This document shows, one piece after another, positions 22,786-42,105 of a stretch of DNA of 64,000 nucleotides. Within the stretch, counting starts at the first letter, position 1. Each line of letters begins with the position of its first letter. The translations under genes were made by a program, and so were the position numbers. Source of the DNA: Aphidius gifuensis (Eukaryota > Arthropoda > Insecta > Hymenoptera > Braconidae); NCBI RefSeq assembly GCF_014905175.1, contig NC_057788.1, positions 29,296,154-29,360,153 of the forward strand. Direction: 5' to 3'. The notes under the pieces are model-generated. The model saw only the letters and a list, made by a program, of their open reading frames with translations. It was not told the DNA's origin and did no database searches.

Positions 22786-25700
22786 ATGATAAAAAATATG
22801 AACTTACTCACAAAATCAACGAGAATAATAACATCATTATCAAAAAATTTAACTTGTGCCTTGATATTAAATCGTAATTTTGTTCAATGTCATCAAAATG
22901 ATAAAAATATTATCTTAAAAAATTTGAAAAAAATTTATCATAATACTCAAATTAAAAAGTACGTAATATTAATTTTAAAAATATAATTATAAATTTAGCT
23001 AATTAATTTTTGTTTTAAATTGCAGATCGTGTTTATCGAATATTATGGAGTCAAATTATACAAGAGGTGAACACACCTTGCGTGTTCCAATGTCACTCTT
23101 CGAGGAAAATCGTAATCGTCTGATAAAAGAGTTAAAAAAAAATTCAAATTTACCAGAAAATGCATTTGTTATTCTTCAAGGAGGTGATGATGTGCCTTTT
23201 AATGACACAGACATTAACTTTGAATTCCGACAGGTGTGTTTAAACATTTTATCTTTAAAAAAAAACAACAAAAAAAAAAAAATTCAATATGTAATAAATT
23301 AAAAGCTAGATATTGCAAAAAAAAATTGAAAAAACAAATTAAAAAATCTAAATTATTCAAACAACATTTATACAAATGTATATTTAATTTTTGATATTTT
23401 TTTAAAAATATATTTACATACGTTATTTGTATAACTGTAAAAAAATGTTGGTTGATTTTTGTTTGTTTATTTTAAGTAAAACATTGAATAAGTAAATTGA
23501 TTTTTAATCAGTAAATTTTATGGTCAGAATATAATGAAAGAATGAGAATAAAAAAGCAAATGATTTTTGTATTTTTTTTTTTTTGTTGAACTCGTATACC
23601 TTAACTGATTCAAAAGATATTACATAGTTGACTGTACTCCTTCAGCGTGGGCTCGTTGACCTGATGGTCGATCGTTCCACTCAATGCCTGGCAACTTGGC
23701 TTGAAAAAAAAAAAAATAAAAATATTTATAAATAAACAAAAAAGACAAAACGTGAATCAACACAAAAACAAGATAACATTTATATATTTTTTATTGTATA
23801 ATTTAAAAAAATATAAACACAGCGAATTTTTTCTTGTATATTTTGAACGAATAAATATTTTTCATTGTTGTATATAAATAATTAGTAATTAATAATATAA
23901 TTTTAATTTTAGGAATCATTTTTTCAATGGTGTTTTGCTGTTGAAGAACCTGGTTGGTTTGGTGCTCTTGATGTCACGACTGGTAAATCGATATTATTTT
24001 TACCAAGATTGCCAGCTGAATACGAAATTTGGTCTGGTAAATTGAGTACTCTTGATGAATTTAAACAACGTTATGGTGTTGATGAAACATACTACGTTGA
24101 TGAGATTGCAAATATTCTAAAGAAAAAAAATGCACGTGTTCTCTTAACTCTTGTAAGTATATTTACTATTATTATTTTTAATTAAGGGTGTTGATTTAAA
24201 TTCATAAATATATGTAATTTTTTTTTTTTTTTGAATAAATAGAAAGCTATATGACCTCGAGTTGGAGTCTATTATTAGATATACTCTTCTTCCTCTTTCA
24301 AACAGGAAATAAGAGACTTGAATTTAAAAAAAAAAAATTAAATAAACATAGATTCGAAAATTATAGAAAAAAAAAAAGGATAATAATGTTTTTTTTTTTT
24401 ATTTGACTGTTTTATTCGACACGAAATTTTTGGATTCAAGGTTAATTATTTAAATCAACGATTCGTGAATAAGATAATACGAAAAAAAAAAAAAAATAAT
24501 TGATTAATTAAAGAAAAAAAATTGTCAACCGTATGACCTCAATCGAAAAAAATATTACTAATTTTAACTGAATTATATTTCGATTGACTGATGTAATTTA
24601 TTGATAGGTACATTTTATTTTCTTCTGGATTGTTTAATGATTATTATATGAAAAATGTATATTTAATTTTAAATTAAAAATCATTTTTTAATATAAATAA
24701 TTTGTTAATTCAACGAATTGAAAGTGCTATTTGAGTACGACCTAGAATTAAAAAACTTTAGCTATCTGTTTCTTGATAAAAATATCGTCCTACTTTTTCT
24801 TTTTTAAATATTAAAACTATTTTTATTATTATTATATCTTTTGTGCTAATAAAAAACTAATTTTATTTTACAAAATAATAGTATATTTTTTTTTTTTTTC
24901 ATCATTTCAGCGAGGCGAGAATAGCGACAGTGGATTATTTTCAAAGGAAGCTGAATTCAAAGGAATTTCACAGTGCGTAATAATATAAAAAGAAAAATTA
25001 AATTTATTTTTAATATTTATTTTTAATTTCAGATTTCAAATAAACAATGAAATTTTGTATCCAGTAATATGTGAATGGTAAGTTTAAAATATATTTTGTT
25101 TTAAAAAAAAAATGATCAAATTAAAAAAACAAAAAACAATAGATACTTAAATTCTTTTCAAGTAATTTATCAAGTAAATTTTTTTCTACTTTTTTTTTAT
25201 ATAACCACAAAAATTTTCAAGTTAAAAAATAAATAAATTTACCATGCAATGTGGTCAAGTATTATTTCTCGCGGCAATTTACTATCAAGACTGTCAATAT
25301 TTCGATCAAGCACAAGATGTCTCATTTCAAATATCGAAAAATCATTTATTCGTTCAAGCATAATAATACAAGAAGGAAGCATAATCAATGAATTGCCATT
25401 GATAATAAATAAAACAAATAACATAATTGATATTATTAATGAAAATAATATAAAGCTAAAATCAAATGATATTAAAAAAATTGATAATTCAATTGTTGTT
25501 GTTAAAACTGGTGATGTAAGTTTTATAAATGATAATAAAAAAAATAATATTATAAATAATGAATCAAATAATATTATTGAAATTGAGATTGATGATGGTA
25601 CAGCTGTATTATTTGACAACAACATCAACAACATCAACAACAATATGACAAATAATAACAGAGAAATAAAAAATTCATACAATAATTTAACAGATGTTAC

Positions 25701-28555
25701 ATATAAATACATTGACAATATTATTGCTGATAAAATAAATGGAAGAATAGCATTACGTGCATTAAAAAAAATAATAAATTTAGAAAATAAAAGAGAAAAA
25801 TTAATAAAACACAGTAATTATTTACTCGATGAATTTTTAACATCTGATTTATCAAATAGATATATAAAACAACTGATGTCACAAGACAGTGACATGATAC
25901 CCTATCTAAGCCTACCAAATAATGACATTATAGATTTTATTTGTAATGAAATAATTATACGTACAAGTAATAATAAATTTTCATTGATACAATTAATTGA
26001 CATAATACGTACACTTTCATTATTTGATGATGCAAAATATCAAAATGTTATTGATGATTTATGGATTGGAATAAAATTAAATGAAAATAGCATTAATATA
26101 AATAATTTAATTGAATTATTTAAAATATTATATTTATTTAAAGCTTCTAAAAATATTATACAAATAATATTGGAAAATAATTTAACAAATAATTGGATTA
26201 AATTAAATTCAAGTAATACGAAAGATTTAATATTATCACAATTGAATGATAGTAATACAATTGTATTTGATGTTATTAAAAAATGGTTTAATATTAAATT
26301 AAATTCATGCACAGAATATGAATTTGTTGAATTAATAAAAAGTCTAACAACAAGTAAAATTTATCATTCAGATATTGAGCTGTATATCGAAAATTATTTG
26401 AACAATAATATTGATGATTATACTGATTCAACACTAATTTTATCAACAATGAATTATTGTAAAAATGTTAAATTACACAACAGTATTATTTTAAATATTT
26501 GTGGTAATTATTTTATAAATAATATTCATAAAATTCCATTATCACAATTAGGCAAAATATTTTCATCATTTGGCTATTTAAATTATAATATATTTCATGA
26601 TAGAAAATTTTGGTTAACATTTGAAAATATAATTGTTAAAAAATTTCATAAAATTGATATTAATGATGTGTTAGATATATTTTTATCATGTGCATATTTA
26701 AATAAATATTCACAAAATTATACAAGACATATATTTACATTGAGTTTTATTAAAAAAATTGATACAATTAAAAATCCAATATTATTTGATAAATTAAAAT
26801 ACAAAATACAGCTTATTGATAAAATATTATCAATTGAAAATGATGATAGTATTGATGACAATTTAACTGATTATAATGACAAAAAAATTATCATGAGATC
26901 AAAATTAAAACGTGTATTAAATTTAATAACACCAGAGTTGATAAAAATATGTGGTGGACATGATAAATTAAGTAAATTTGTTATTCTTGGACAAATACCA
27001 ATTGATTATTATATTATTGATGCAATAATACACTCATCATCAATTACAACAACAAAATATTTTTATATTAATAAAAATAAAAAAAATGATAAAACAGCTA
27101 TACTCATACATTTACCAGATGATTATTTTATTGATACAAATAATTTAATTGCTCCACAAATTATGAAAATTAAACATTTAAAAAAATTAGGTTTTCATGT
27201 TATTAATTTAAATTACAAGGAGTTATTAAATTTAAGCTGTGATTCGAAACAATTGTTTGACTATATTTCAAATGAATTTAAGACTGCTGAAATATAATTT
27301 TAATGTAAATTGTCTAAATAAATATTATCAGAAATAAATAAATTAATTAAATTTTAATTTTTTCATTACAGTCGTGTTATAAAATCTCCAAAAGAAATTC
27401 AAGTTCTTCGTTATGTCGTTAAAATAAGTTCAGATGCACACAAAGAAGTTATGAAAAAAATTCAACCAAATATGACGGAATTTCAAGGTGAAGCAATATT
27501 TAAATATTATTGTTATTTAATTGGTGGTTGTCGTCATGTATCATACACATGTATTTGTGGTACTGGACATAATTCATCAATTTTACATTATGGACATGCT
27601 GGTGCACCAAATAATAGAGTCATTAAAGACGGTGATATGTGGTAAATATTATTTCTATTAAAAAAAAAAAACAATCAATTTAATTGTAATTAAAAATCAG
27701 CTGTTTAAAATTTATTTTTTGTATTTTAGTTTATTTGATATGGGTGCAAATTATTGTGGATATGCTGCTGATATAACATGTAGCTATCCATCAAATGGAA
27801 AATTTAATGATAAACAAAAGCTAATATATAATGCAGTACTTGATGCTAGAAATGCTGTATTACAAACAGCAAAACCAGGTGTTAATTGGTGTGATATGCA
27901 TTTATTGGCAAATCGTGTTTTATTAGAATCATTAAAAAATGGTGGTATATTAAATGGTAGTATTGATGATATGATAGGTGTTGGACTTAATGAAACATTT
28001 CAACCACATGGACTTGGACATTTACTTGGTCTTGATGTACATGATGTTGGTGGTTATCTTCCTGGTTATCCAGAACGTTCAACAAAACCTGGAATTAGAA
28101 AATTAAGAACAGCTAGAACACTTATTGCTGGAATGGTTTTAACTATTGAACCTGGATGTTATTTTATTGATTGTGTTGGTTTTTTTAATTTTTTATATTT
28201 ATTATTTTATATCTTTTTTATTTTTATTATTATAATGTTTTTTTTATTTTGCAAATTTAGTTGTTGGATGCAGCATTGGCAAATCCAGAACAAAAAAAAT
28301 ATATTAATCCAGCAAAATTAGCTGAGTTTCGAGGTTTTGGAGGAGTTAGAATTGAAGATGATGTTCTCATTACTGAAACTGGATGTGAAAATATGACACA
28401 AGTGCCAAGAACGTTAGTAAAATTTAAATATTAATTATAATTTTTTTGTTTTTTTTCTTTTATTTTTAATAGAAATTTTTTTCGATTTTAGGATTGAAGA
28501 AATTGAAGAATTTATGAAAGACAATAAAAATAGTAAATTGCCACATCAACAATGA
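22786..28555 (+). CDS. PEPD: Xaa-Pro dipeptidase (prolidase)
   Basis: Exons 22786-22958, 23026-23233, 23913-24152, 24911-24972, 25033-25077, 27372-27641, 27730-28174, 28261-28412 and 28492-28555; 552 residues from 22786. It hydrolyses X-Pro dipeptides with two Mn ions. The pita-bread metal ligands are present: two Asp in FDMG and AADIT, His in HGLGHLLG, Glu in TIEPG and Glu in RIEDDV. Motifs [14 protein letters not shown] and [23 protein letters not shown] also match. The enzyme proper aligns with human prolidase from the ATG at 23045 (488 residues). Exon 22786-22958 adds a basic, acid-poor extension resembling a mitochondrial presequence; the exon at 19525 is another candidate start. The donor at 28175 is weak (GTTGGT) but phase and homology require it. 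A FASTKD gene lies inside the 25078-27371 intron. Confidence 0.95.
23620..23699 (-). other. Exon-like island on the minus strand inside a PEPD intron
   Basis: On the minus strand a T tract ending in CAAG (acceptor-like, AG at 23701-23700) precedes a frame reading [19 protein letters not shown] and ending QSTM with TAA at 23622-23620. It is roughly half G+C, far above its surroundings, and reads like a conserved terminal exon in antisense to PEPD intron 23234-23912. No upstream partner exon was found to the right. Parent gene unknown. Confidence 0.3.
25249..27297 (+). CDS. FAST kinase domain-containing mitochondrial protein, nested in a PEPD intron
   Basis: Single-exon, 682 residues. FASTK-family proteins are mitochondrial RNA-binding proteins that control stability and processing of mitochondrial transcripts. 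The first 28 residues are arginine- and serine-rich without acids, as in a presequence. An Asn-rich low-complexity stretch follows (about 40-150), then helical-repeat sequence resembling FAST_1 and FAST_2 regions (about 390-570). A C-terminal RAP domain (about 603-675) includes [11 protein letters not shown] and [16 protein letters not shown]. The start at 25249 gives the presequence; an ATG at 25244 is in another frame. It lies on the same strand as PEPD, only 171 bases after the donor and 74 before the next acceptor, with AATAAA at 27317 and 27333. Which FASTKD paralogue it is cannot be settled here. Confidence 0.85.
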   Translation: MWSSIISRGNLLSRLSIFRSSTRCLISNIEKSFIRSSIIIQEGSIINELPLIINKTNNIIDIINENNIKLKSNDIKKIDNSIVVVKTGDVSFINDNKKNNIINNESNNIIEIEIDDGTAVLFDNNINNINNNMTNNNREIKNSYNNLTDVTYKYIDNIIADKINGRIALRALKKIINLENKREKLIKHSNYLLDEFLTSDLSNRYIKQLMSQDSDMIPYLSLPNNDIIDFICNEIIIRTSNNKFSLIQLIDIIRTLSLFDDAKYQNVIDDLWIGIKLNENSININNLIELFKILYLFKASKNIIQIILENNLTNNWIKLNSSNTKDLILSQLNDSNTIVFDVIKKWFNIKLNSCTEYEFVELIKSLTTSKIYHSDIELYIENYLNNNIDDYTDSTLILSTMNYCKNVKLHNSIILNICGNYFINNIHKIPLSQLGKIFSSFGYLNYNIFHDRKFWLTFENIIVKKFHKIDINDVLDIFLSCAYLNKYSQNYTRHIFTLSFIKKIDTIKNPILFDKLKYKIQLIDKILSIENDDSIDDNLTDYNDKKIIMRSKLKRVLNLITPELIKICGGHDKLSKFVILGQIPIDYYIIDAIIHSSSITTTKYFYINKNKKNDKTAILIHLPDDYFIDTNNLIAPQIMKIKHLKKLGFHVINLNYKELLNLSCDSKQLFDYISNEFKTAEI

Positions 28556-31262
28556 TAAAATAAAACATGAAATATATATTTTTCAATTTAATATTTTGTA
28601 ATTTTTAAATATTAAAATTCACTTGAAAATATATATACAAATATTCTAAATTTATTTATCATTTTAAAGCTCAATAAATTTAATAAATTTACAAAAATAT
28701 ATGTTTTTTATTTTACAATAATTATTTATTAAATTATTCAACCTACTTGCTATACAATTATTAAACAAAAAAAAAAAATAAACTAGCAATTAATTACATT
28801 GTCAATAAGTTTAACAACAATCTGAGCTACTTAATCAATCCATATATAAAAAAATATAAAAAAAAAAAAATGAAAACCTCAATATACATGATATTTCAAA
28901 ATGCAACATTAATGAATTTAAATTAAATTTACATTTGACATTTAATTAATTAATTAATAAAATACTAATAGACCATTGAACTTTTTTTTTTTTTTCTTTT
29001 TCAATATATTATTCTGATATTAAATATCGTCATCCGGTTTTACATATATATCAAGGTTAACAAGACTTTTAAAAAATAAAAAAAAAAAAATATGAATTAA
29101 TTACTTAATCAATTATACTAAACGTACGTGCATATTATCATCATTAATGATAATAAAATTATTTTTATTATTAAAATAACAATGTTTTGATGAGCGTCAT
29201 TAAGCATCGTCATTATTTTATTATTAATTATCTCTACATAATCATACACAATACACGTGTGGCCCTCGTATTCTCTTCTCTCTTGTCTCATCTCCTTCCC
29301 CCCTCAATAAATACAAACCATACACAATTCAATTAATATCTTATCACTCTTACGTGTCGTGTCAACCTTGTCGTGATCTCAGATGCTGCGCAATAATAAT
29401 TTACTTTCATTAACTTTTTATTCTTCTACTCTATTATTTTTTTTTCTTTCATATTTATAGTAACTTTTTTTTTTTTATATTGCTTTAATTCATATATCAT
29501 TATTTTACTTGATGAGATTTAAATTAAATTACTGTAATAATAACTTACATTAATTTTTATTTATAAAAAAAAAAAAAAAAGGTAAAATTATTTTGTATCA
29601 ATGTTTAGTCAGACATCAGAAAAATATGTTTCAATATTGATAGCGAATTTATTATCGTCGTCACATATGGTTTTATACCCCGGAAATTGAATTTTTATTA
29701 TTTTTTTTTTTTCAATTTTTAAATACTTCCGTAAAATATTTTTAAAATTATACTGGTATCTTTATTTATCTATTAGTAAAAAAACAAATGTAAATTTTTG
29801 AAAATTATTTATAGCTTTTAATTTATATTTTAGGTAGAAATTTTTTTTTTTTTCTTTTTTGAATGAAAATTTAATTTGTAAATTAAACAGTCGATATTTA
29901 TAAATATATAAATGGTATTAGATGGTGTATTTACTCTCGTGATAGTTTATGCAAAATTTATAAATACATCTTACAGTTTTGATATGTGTGTGTGTGTATT
30001 TAGTACTCGTTCATTTAAAACTTTATAACACCCAGTTTTGTTTGAGAGAAATCGCGTGCGTGTTTCGTACTTTGCGCGTTCCAACAACACAAATGAAAAT
30101 AATAAAAAAAAAAAAAATTAAAATAAAAAAGGCAAATACACCCGCATTTATTAAACAGACCTGCAAATGTATATATACACAATTGTTGATTATATCTGCA
30201 AGTAGTGTATGTATATATCTACGAGGTGAATAAAAAAAAATTTTAAAAAAAAGAAAGAGAGCAAAAGCAACAAAAAGACTAATAAAAAAATTTTTAAAAA
30301 ATATAAAAAAAAATAAAAAAACAAGTAAAGAGTTCAGACTCAATGTTGGCAGTACAATAGTGCAATATCGGCAATCGTGTCGTGCGGATCAAACGTTTAA
30401 AATTAATTAAAATTAATTATAAAAAAAAATAAAAAATTACAAAAAAAAACTCCACTCTCTGCATCGAGTAATTTTTTATTAAATAAAACTTTCTAAAAAA
30501 AAAAAAATTAAATAATTCTTATCAGTATTTTAAATTTAAAAAAAAATAAAAACAATAAGCAAAATTTGATTATTTTAATATTAACAATATAGTAAATAAA
30601 AAAATTTTACATTTAAAAAAAAAATAAAAGGTGCTTTTCTGTGTCACGATGGTGTTTTTAATTCAAATAAATTCAACAAGCTTAAAAGCTCATGATAACA
30701 AGTAGGGATGAAGAAAAGAAAAAAAAAAAAAATATTGTTTAAGGAAAAATGTATAAAAAAATGTACAAGTTAAATAATGAGTGTGATTTGCTAAAAAAAT
30801 TAATAATTAAAATGACAATTAACTTAATTAATTAATTAATAATTAATTGAATTTAATAAATTTTTTTTTATGAAAAAAAAATTGCATTTAGTGGCAAGTG
30901 TATCGATCGATATATTTTCTTTGTTAATATTTGTATTATTTTTATTTTTTTTTTGCAAAAAAAAGTTGAATGTAACACTTGTTCATCATCATCATCATCA
31001 TCGATCGGACTGAAACTCGATGCGCGCCGCGAACGCGCCCTCTTCTTCATCGAGTTCAACATAACAACACACACATATCAAAAGTTGTAGAAGAGAGTCG
31101 TGTGTTGCGCCGTCGTTTCTCTCACGAAATTATTCAATTTAATAAACAATATTATTAATTAAAAATACAACAACATACATGTACTTGTGATAAAGTGAGA
31201 TAAATAATTTATAGACTGAAATAAAAAATTTATTATATTATTTCGAATATAATATTTGAATA

Positions 31263-31322
31263 ATGGATCAACCCTGGAACACAACTACGCGGTGGTACAC
31301 GCCTTCAAAAAAATTTACCTGA
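31263..31322 (+). CDS. Possible 19-residue upstream ORF of CMIP
   Basis: ATG at 31263 opens MDQPWNTTTRWYTPSKKFT, ending at TGA 31320-31322. The stop overlaps a perfect CRE (TGACGTCA, 31320-31327). It lies 840 bases before the CMIP start in a comparatively complex island. Translation is unproven. Confidence 0.25.
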   Translation: MDQPWNTTTRWYTPSKKFT

Positions 31323-31327
31323 CGTCA
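31320..31327. promoter_or_regulatory. Perfect CRE palindrome in the CMIP upstream region
   Basis: TGACGTCA, the full CREB/ATF site. Two more perfect copies lie in CMIP intron 1. It is located in a presumed leader or promoter island. Confidence 0.5.
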
Positions 31328-32165
31328 TCTAGTCCTTATTATTTAAATAATTAATATTTATAATTTATCATAAATTTGTGTTGTGTTATTGCAAGTGTAT
31401 AGCTAATATTTCTATAAATTTTTTTCTTTTATTTTTTTTCTATTTTATAAACTATAAATGAATTTCGAAAAGAAAAAAAAAAAATTCGAAATTTAGTGCA
31501 AAGTGTTTACGAAATAGAAAACAATATATATTATTCATTTTTTTTTTTTTTTTTTTGATATTTAATTAAATAAAATTTGTGATTTATATATATTTTAATA
31601 TATTATTTGACTATTTATAGAAAAATGATTTACCGAAAATTTTCACGTAGAGCTAGAAAAAAAATAAGCATTAAAATGATTACCAATTTTTCGATTGTTC
31701 TTTTTTGTTTTTTTTTTCTATAAAAAGTTATTGGTAGTTTTAAAAATTTGATGATATTGATAAGAGGTTGAAAATAAATAAATAATAATCGTGATAATTT
31801 TTTCCTTGTCATCATCAAGGCTGTAAGTAATACTAGACATCATTGTGTCATTAACACGAACTCTATGACGTCCATAAACTGAATTTTTTTTTTCATATCA
31901 TCAAAATGATAATTAATAATAATATTTCCAAATATAACATGATGATAAAATAAAACCACCGAGCCAGCATTTAAAAAATTACAAAAATAAATAAATAATA
32001 AATATTAAATTACAAATAAATTAATAAAAATTGTATGCTCACTTAAAATTTCTATACACGCAACCGTCGTTTAAATAATTAAAAAAATAAATAAATAAAT
32101 AAAATCAAAATTAATAGTTGGTGATAATAAACTAGTGAATTATTTAAAAAAAAAATAAATTCAAA

Positions 32166-40254
<8,089 letters not shown>

Positions 40255-42105
40255 TTAAAAACAACAATTAATAATCAATATAATAAAAATAAAAATATTT
40301 ATTCCAGTGTCAAATTTAAAAGACATTGTTTGTAAACATTTCTAACAAAAAAAAAAAATTCCTTTTTTCTTATTTTTTAAAATTTATTATCTTTTTTTTT
40401 TTTTTTCTTTTTTATATTTAATTTTAGTTTATTATCAGTAATAATTTAGATAATATTTATCAATGGTGATATTTAGTTTTAAATATTAATTTTAATAAAT
40501 GATTTTTTTTTTTTAAATTAAATTTTTATTTCTATAAAGTAAAATTTCATCTGCATGATTATTATACCATTAATATAAATAAATAATTAAAAAAAAATTG
40601 ATATTTATTGTTCATTTTATAATCGTAAATTTCAATTCATCAAAAGTAATAATAAATAATAAATAATAAATAAATAATATTGAATTCTGGCCTGAAAGAA
40701 TTGAGTCAAGAATTATTGAGGGTATTTATTGGTACGCTTTAATAGCTAGATGATTGCAATTTATAAAAATAATAATAGTTTACAGTATATTGATTAAAAA
40801 TAAGCAAAAAAAAAAAAATACGAATTTAAAAAAAAAAGTGGTTGTAGATGGGCCTTTTTTAACAGTTTTTTTTTTACGTCTCCGTTAGCTTCATCATCGT
40901 CTGTCGTTTATTCACTGTCAGATTATTTAAATTTAAAAAAAAAAATATTAATTATTACAGTCGATTGAAGAGGCTCACGTGAGTAACGTAAAAGTTGAAA
41001 AAATTTTAAAAAATAAACAAGGGAACAATATTTAATTAAAATATAAAAAAAACTGTTCTTCAAAATGAAAATGACTTAAAAAAATTACTAAGAGTGCCCA
41101 ACTGCCTTTAAAACACTACAAGTTTTCAGCAACCACTGCCACAAATTTAAAAAATTAAAAATAAATAACGCACATGGCTTCAATGAAAATATGAAAGAAA
41201 TAAACTTAATGTTTTATTGTTTTTTTTAAATTATAAAATTGTTTTAGTTTTTGTTGAATTATTTTTATTGTAAATAATTAAATTATAATGAATATTAAAT
41301 AATAATTTATTGTAGTTAGGAAATCTTTGTATGTTATACGTCTAAACGTAACAATTTATGAATATTTAAATAATAAAATGGCAAAAAAAAAAAAATAATT
41401 TAAATTATAAATTATAGTAGAATGTGCTCGATTAAATTTGTCAAGTAAAAAATATAAAAATAAACCAAAACGATTGAAAATTATACCTAAGTAAATAGGA
41501 CGACTGATTTCTGTATTTATTGTTTTAAAAAATATTATAAAAATAATTAATTATTTTGAAGCTGTAAGGGAGCAAACATTGTCAATTTAATAAGACTTAT
41601 TGAAAGACTGTTTTACGTCAATTTCAATAAGAATTGTTAAGTTATTTAAAAAAAAAAAAATTCAACAACATCAAAAACACTCAATAATAATTGCAGGTTT
41701 TTTTAAATAATAATTAAATATTTAATCAATGTTTCATATTACCAACAAAAAATATAAATTGTAAAATTTAAAAAAAAAAAAAAAATGTTAATCATGTTAT
41801 GTTAGTAATATTTTTACGTAATTTCGATTGGTTTCACATCGGCACATATCGAGCAGAATGAAAGAAAAATAAAATAATCATTCAGTCATTTATTCAAATG
41901 TGTTTTATTGACAAAAAAAAAAAAATATTTTTAATTATGATGTTAAATGATGATGACACACACTCAATTTACATTTAACAATTTTTTTCCTTAAATAAAT
42001 ACCACTTGATAAATTTTCTTTGAAGAAAAAAAAAAATAAACAAACAAATACTACGTAACAAAAAATGTCTTGGTTCTTTTTTTTTTTTTCATAGATCATT
42101 GTTTT
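40255..42105. other. Convergent 3' regions of CMIP and thrombospondin
   Basis: Presumably holds both 3'UTRs. AT-rich, with short complex pieces at 40860-40920 and 41820-41865. No gene seen. Confidence 0.5.

Larger units (their letters stand above)
28556..32165. other. Intergenic region and probable CMIP leader
   Basis: The PEPD 3' region is followed by AT-rich spacer with several CpG-containing islands: 29240-29395, 30030-30090, 30330-30390, 30985-31125 (with a CAT/ATG trinucleotide repeat) and 31263-31330. These resemble promoter or leader pieces of CMIP, whose coding start is at 32166. A TG microsatellite lies at about 29983-29997. No complete gene seen. Confidence 0.45.

Noticed and set aside
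25239..25718. Minus-strand hydrophobic ORF
   Set aside because: Antisense to the AT-rich start of the FASTKD gene; no independent support.
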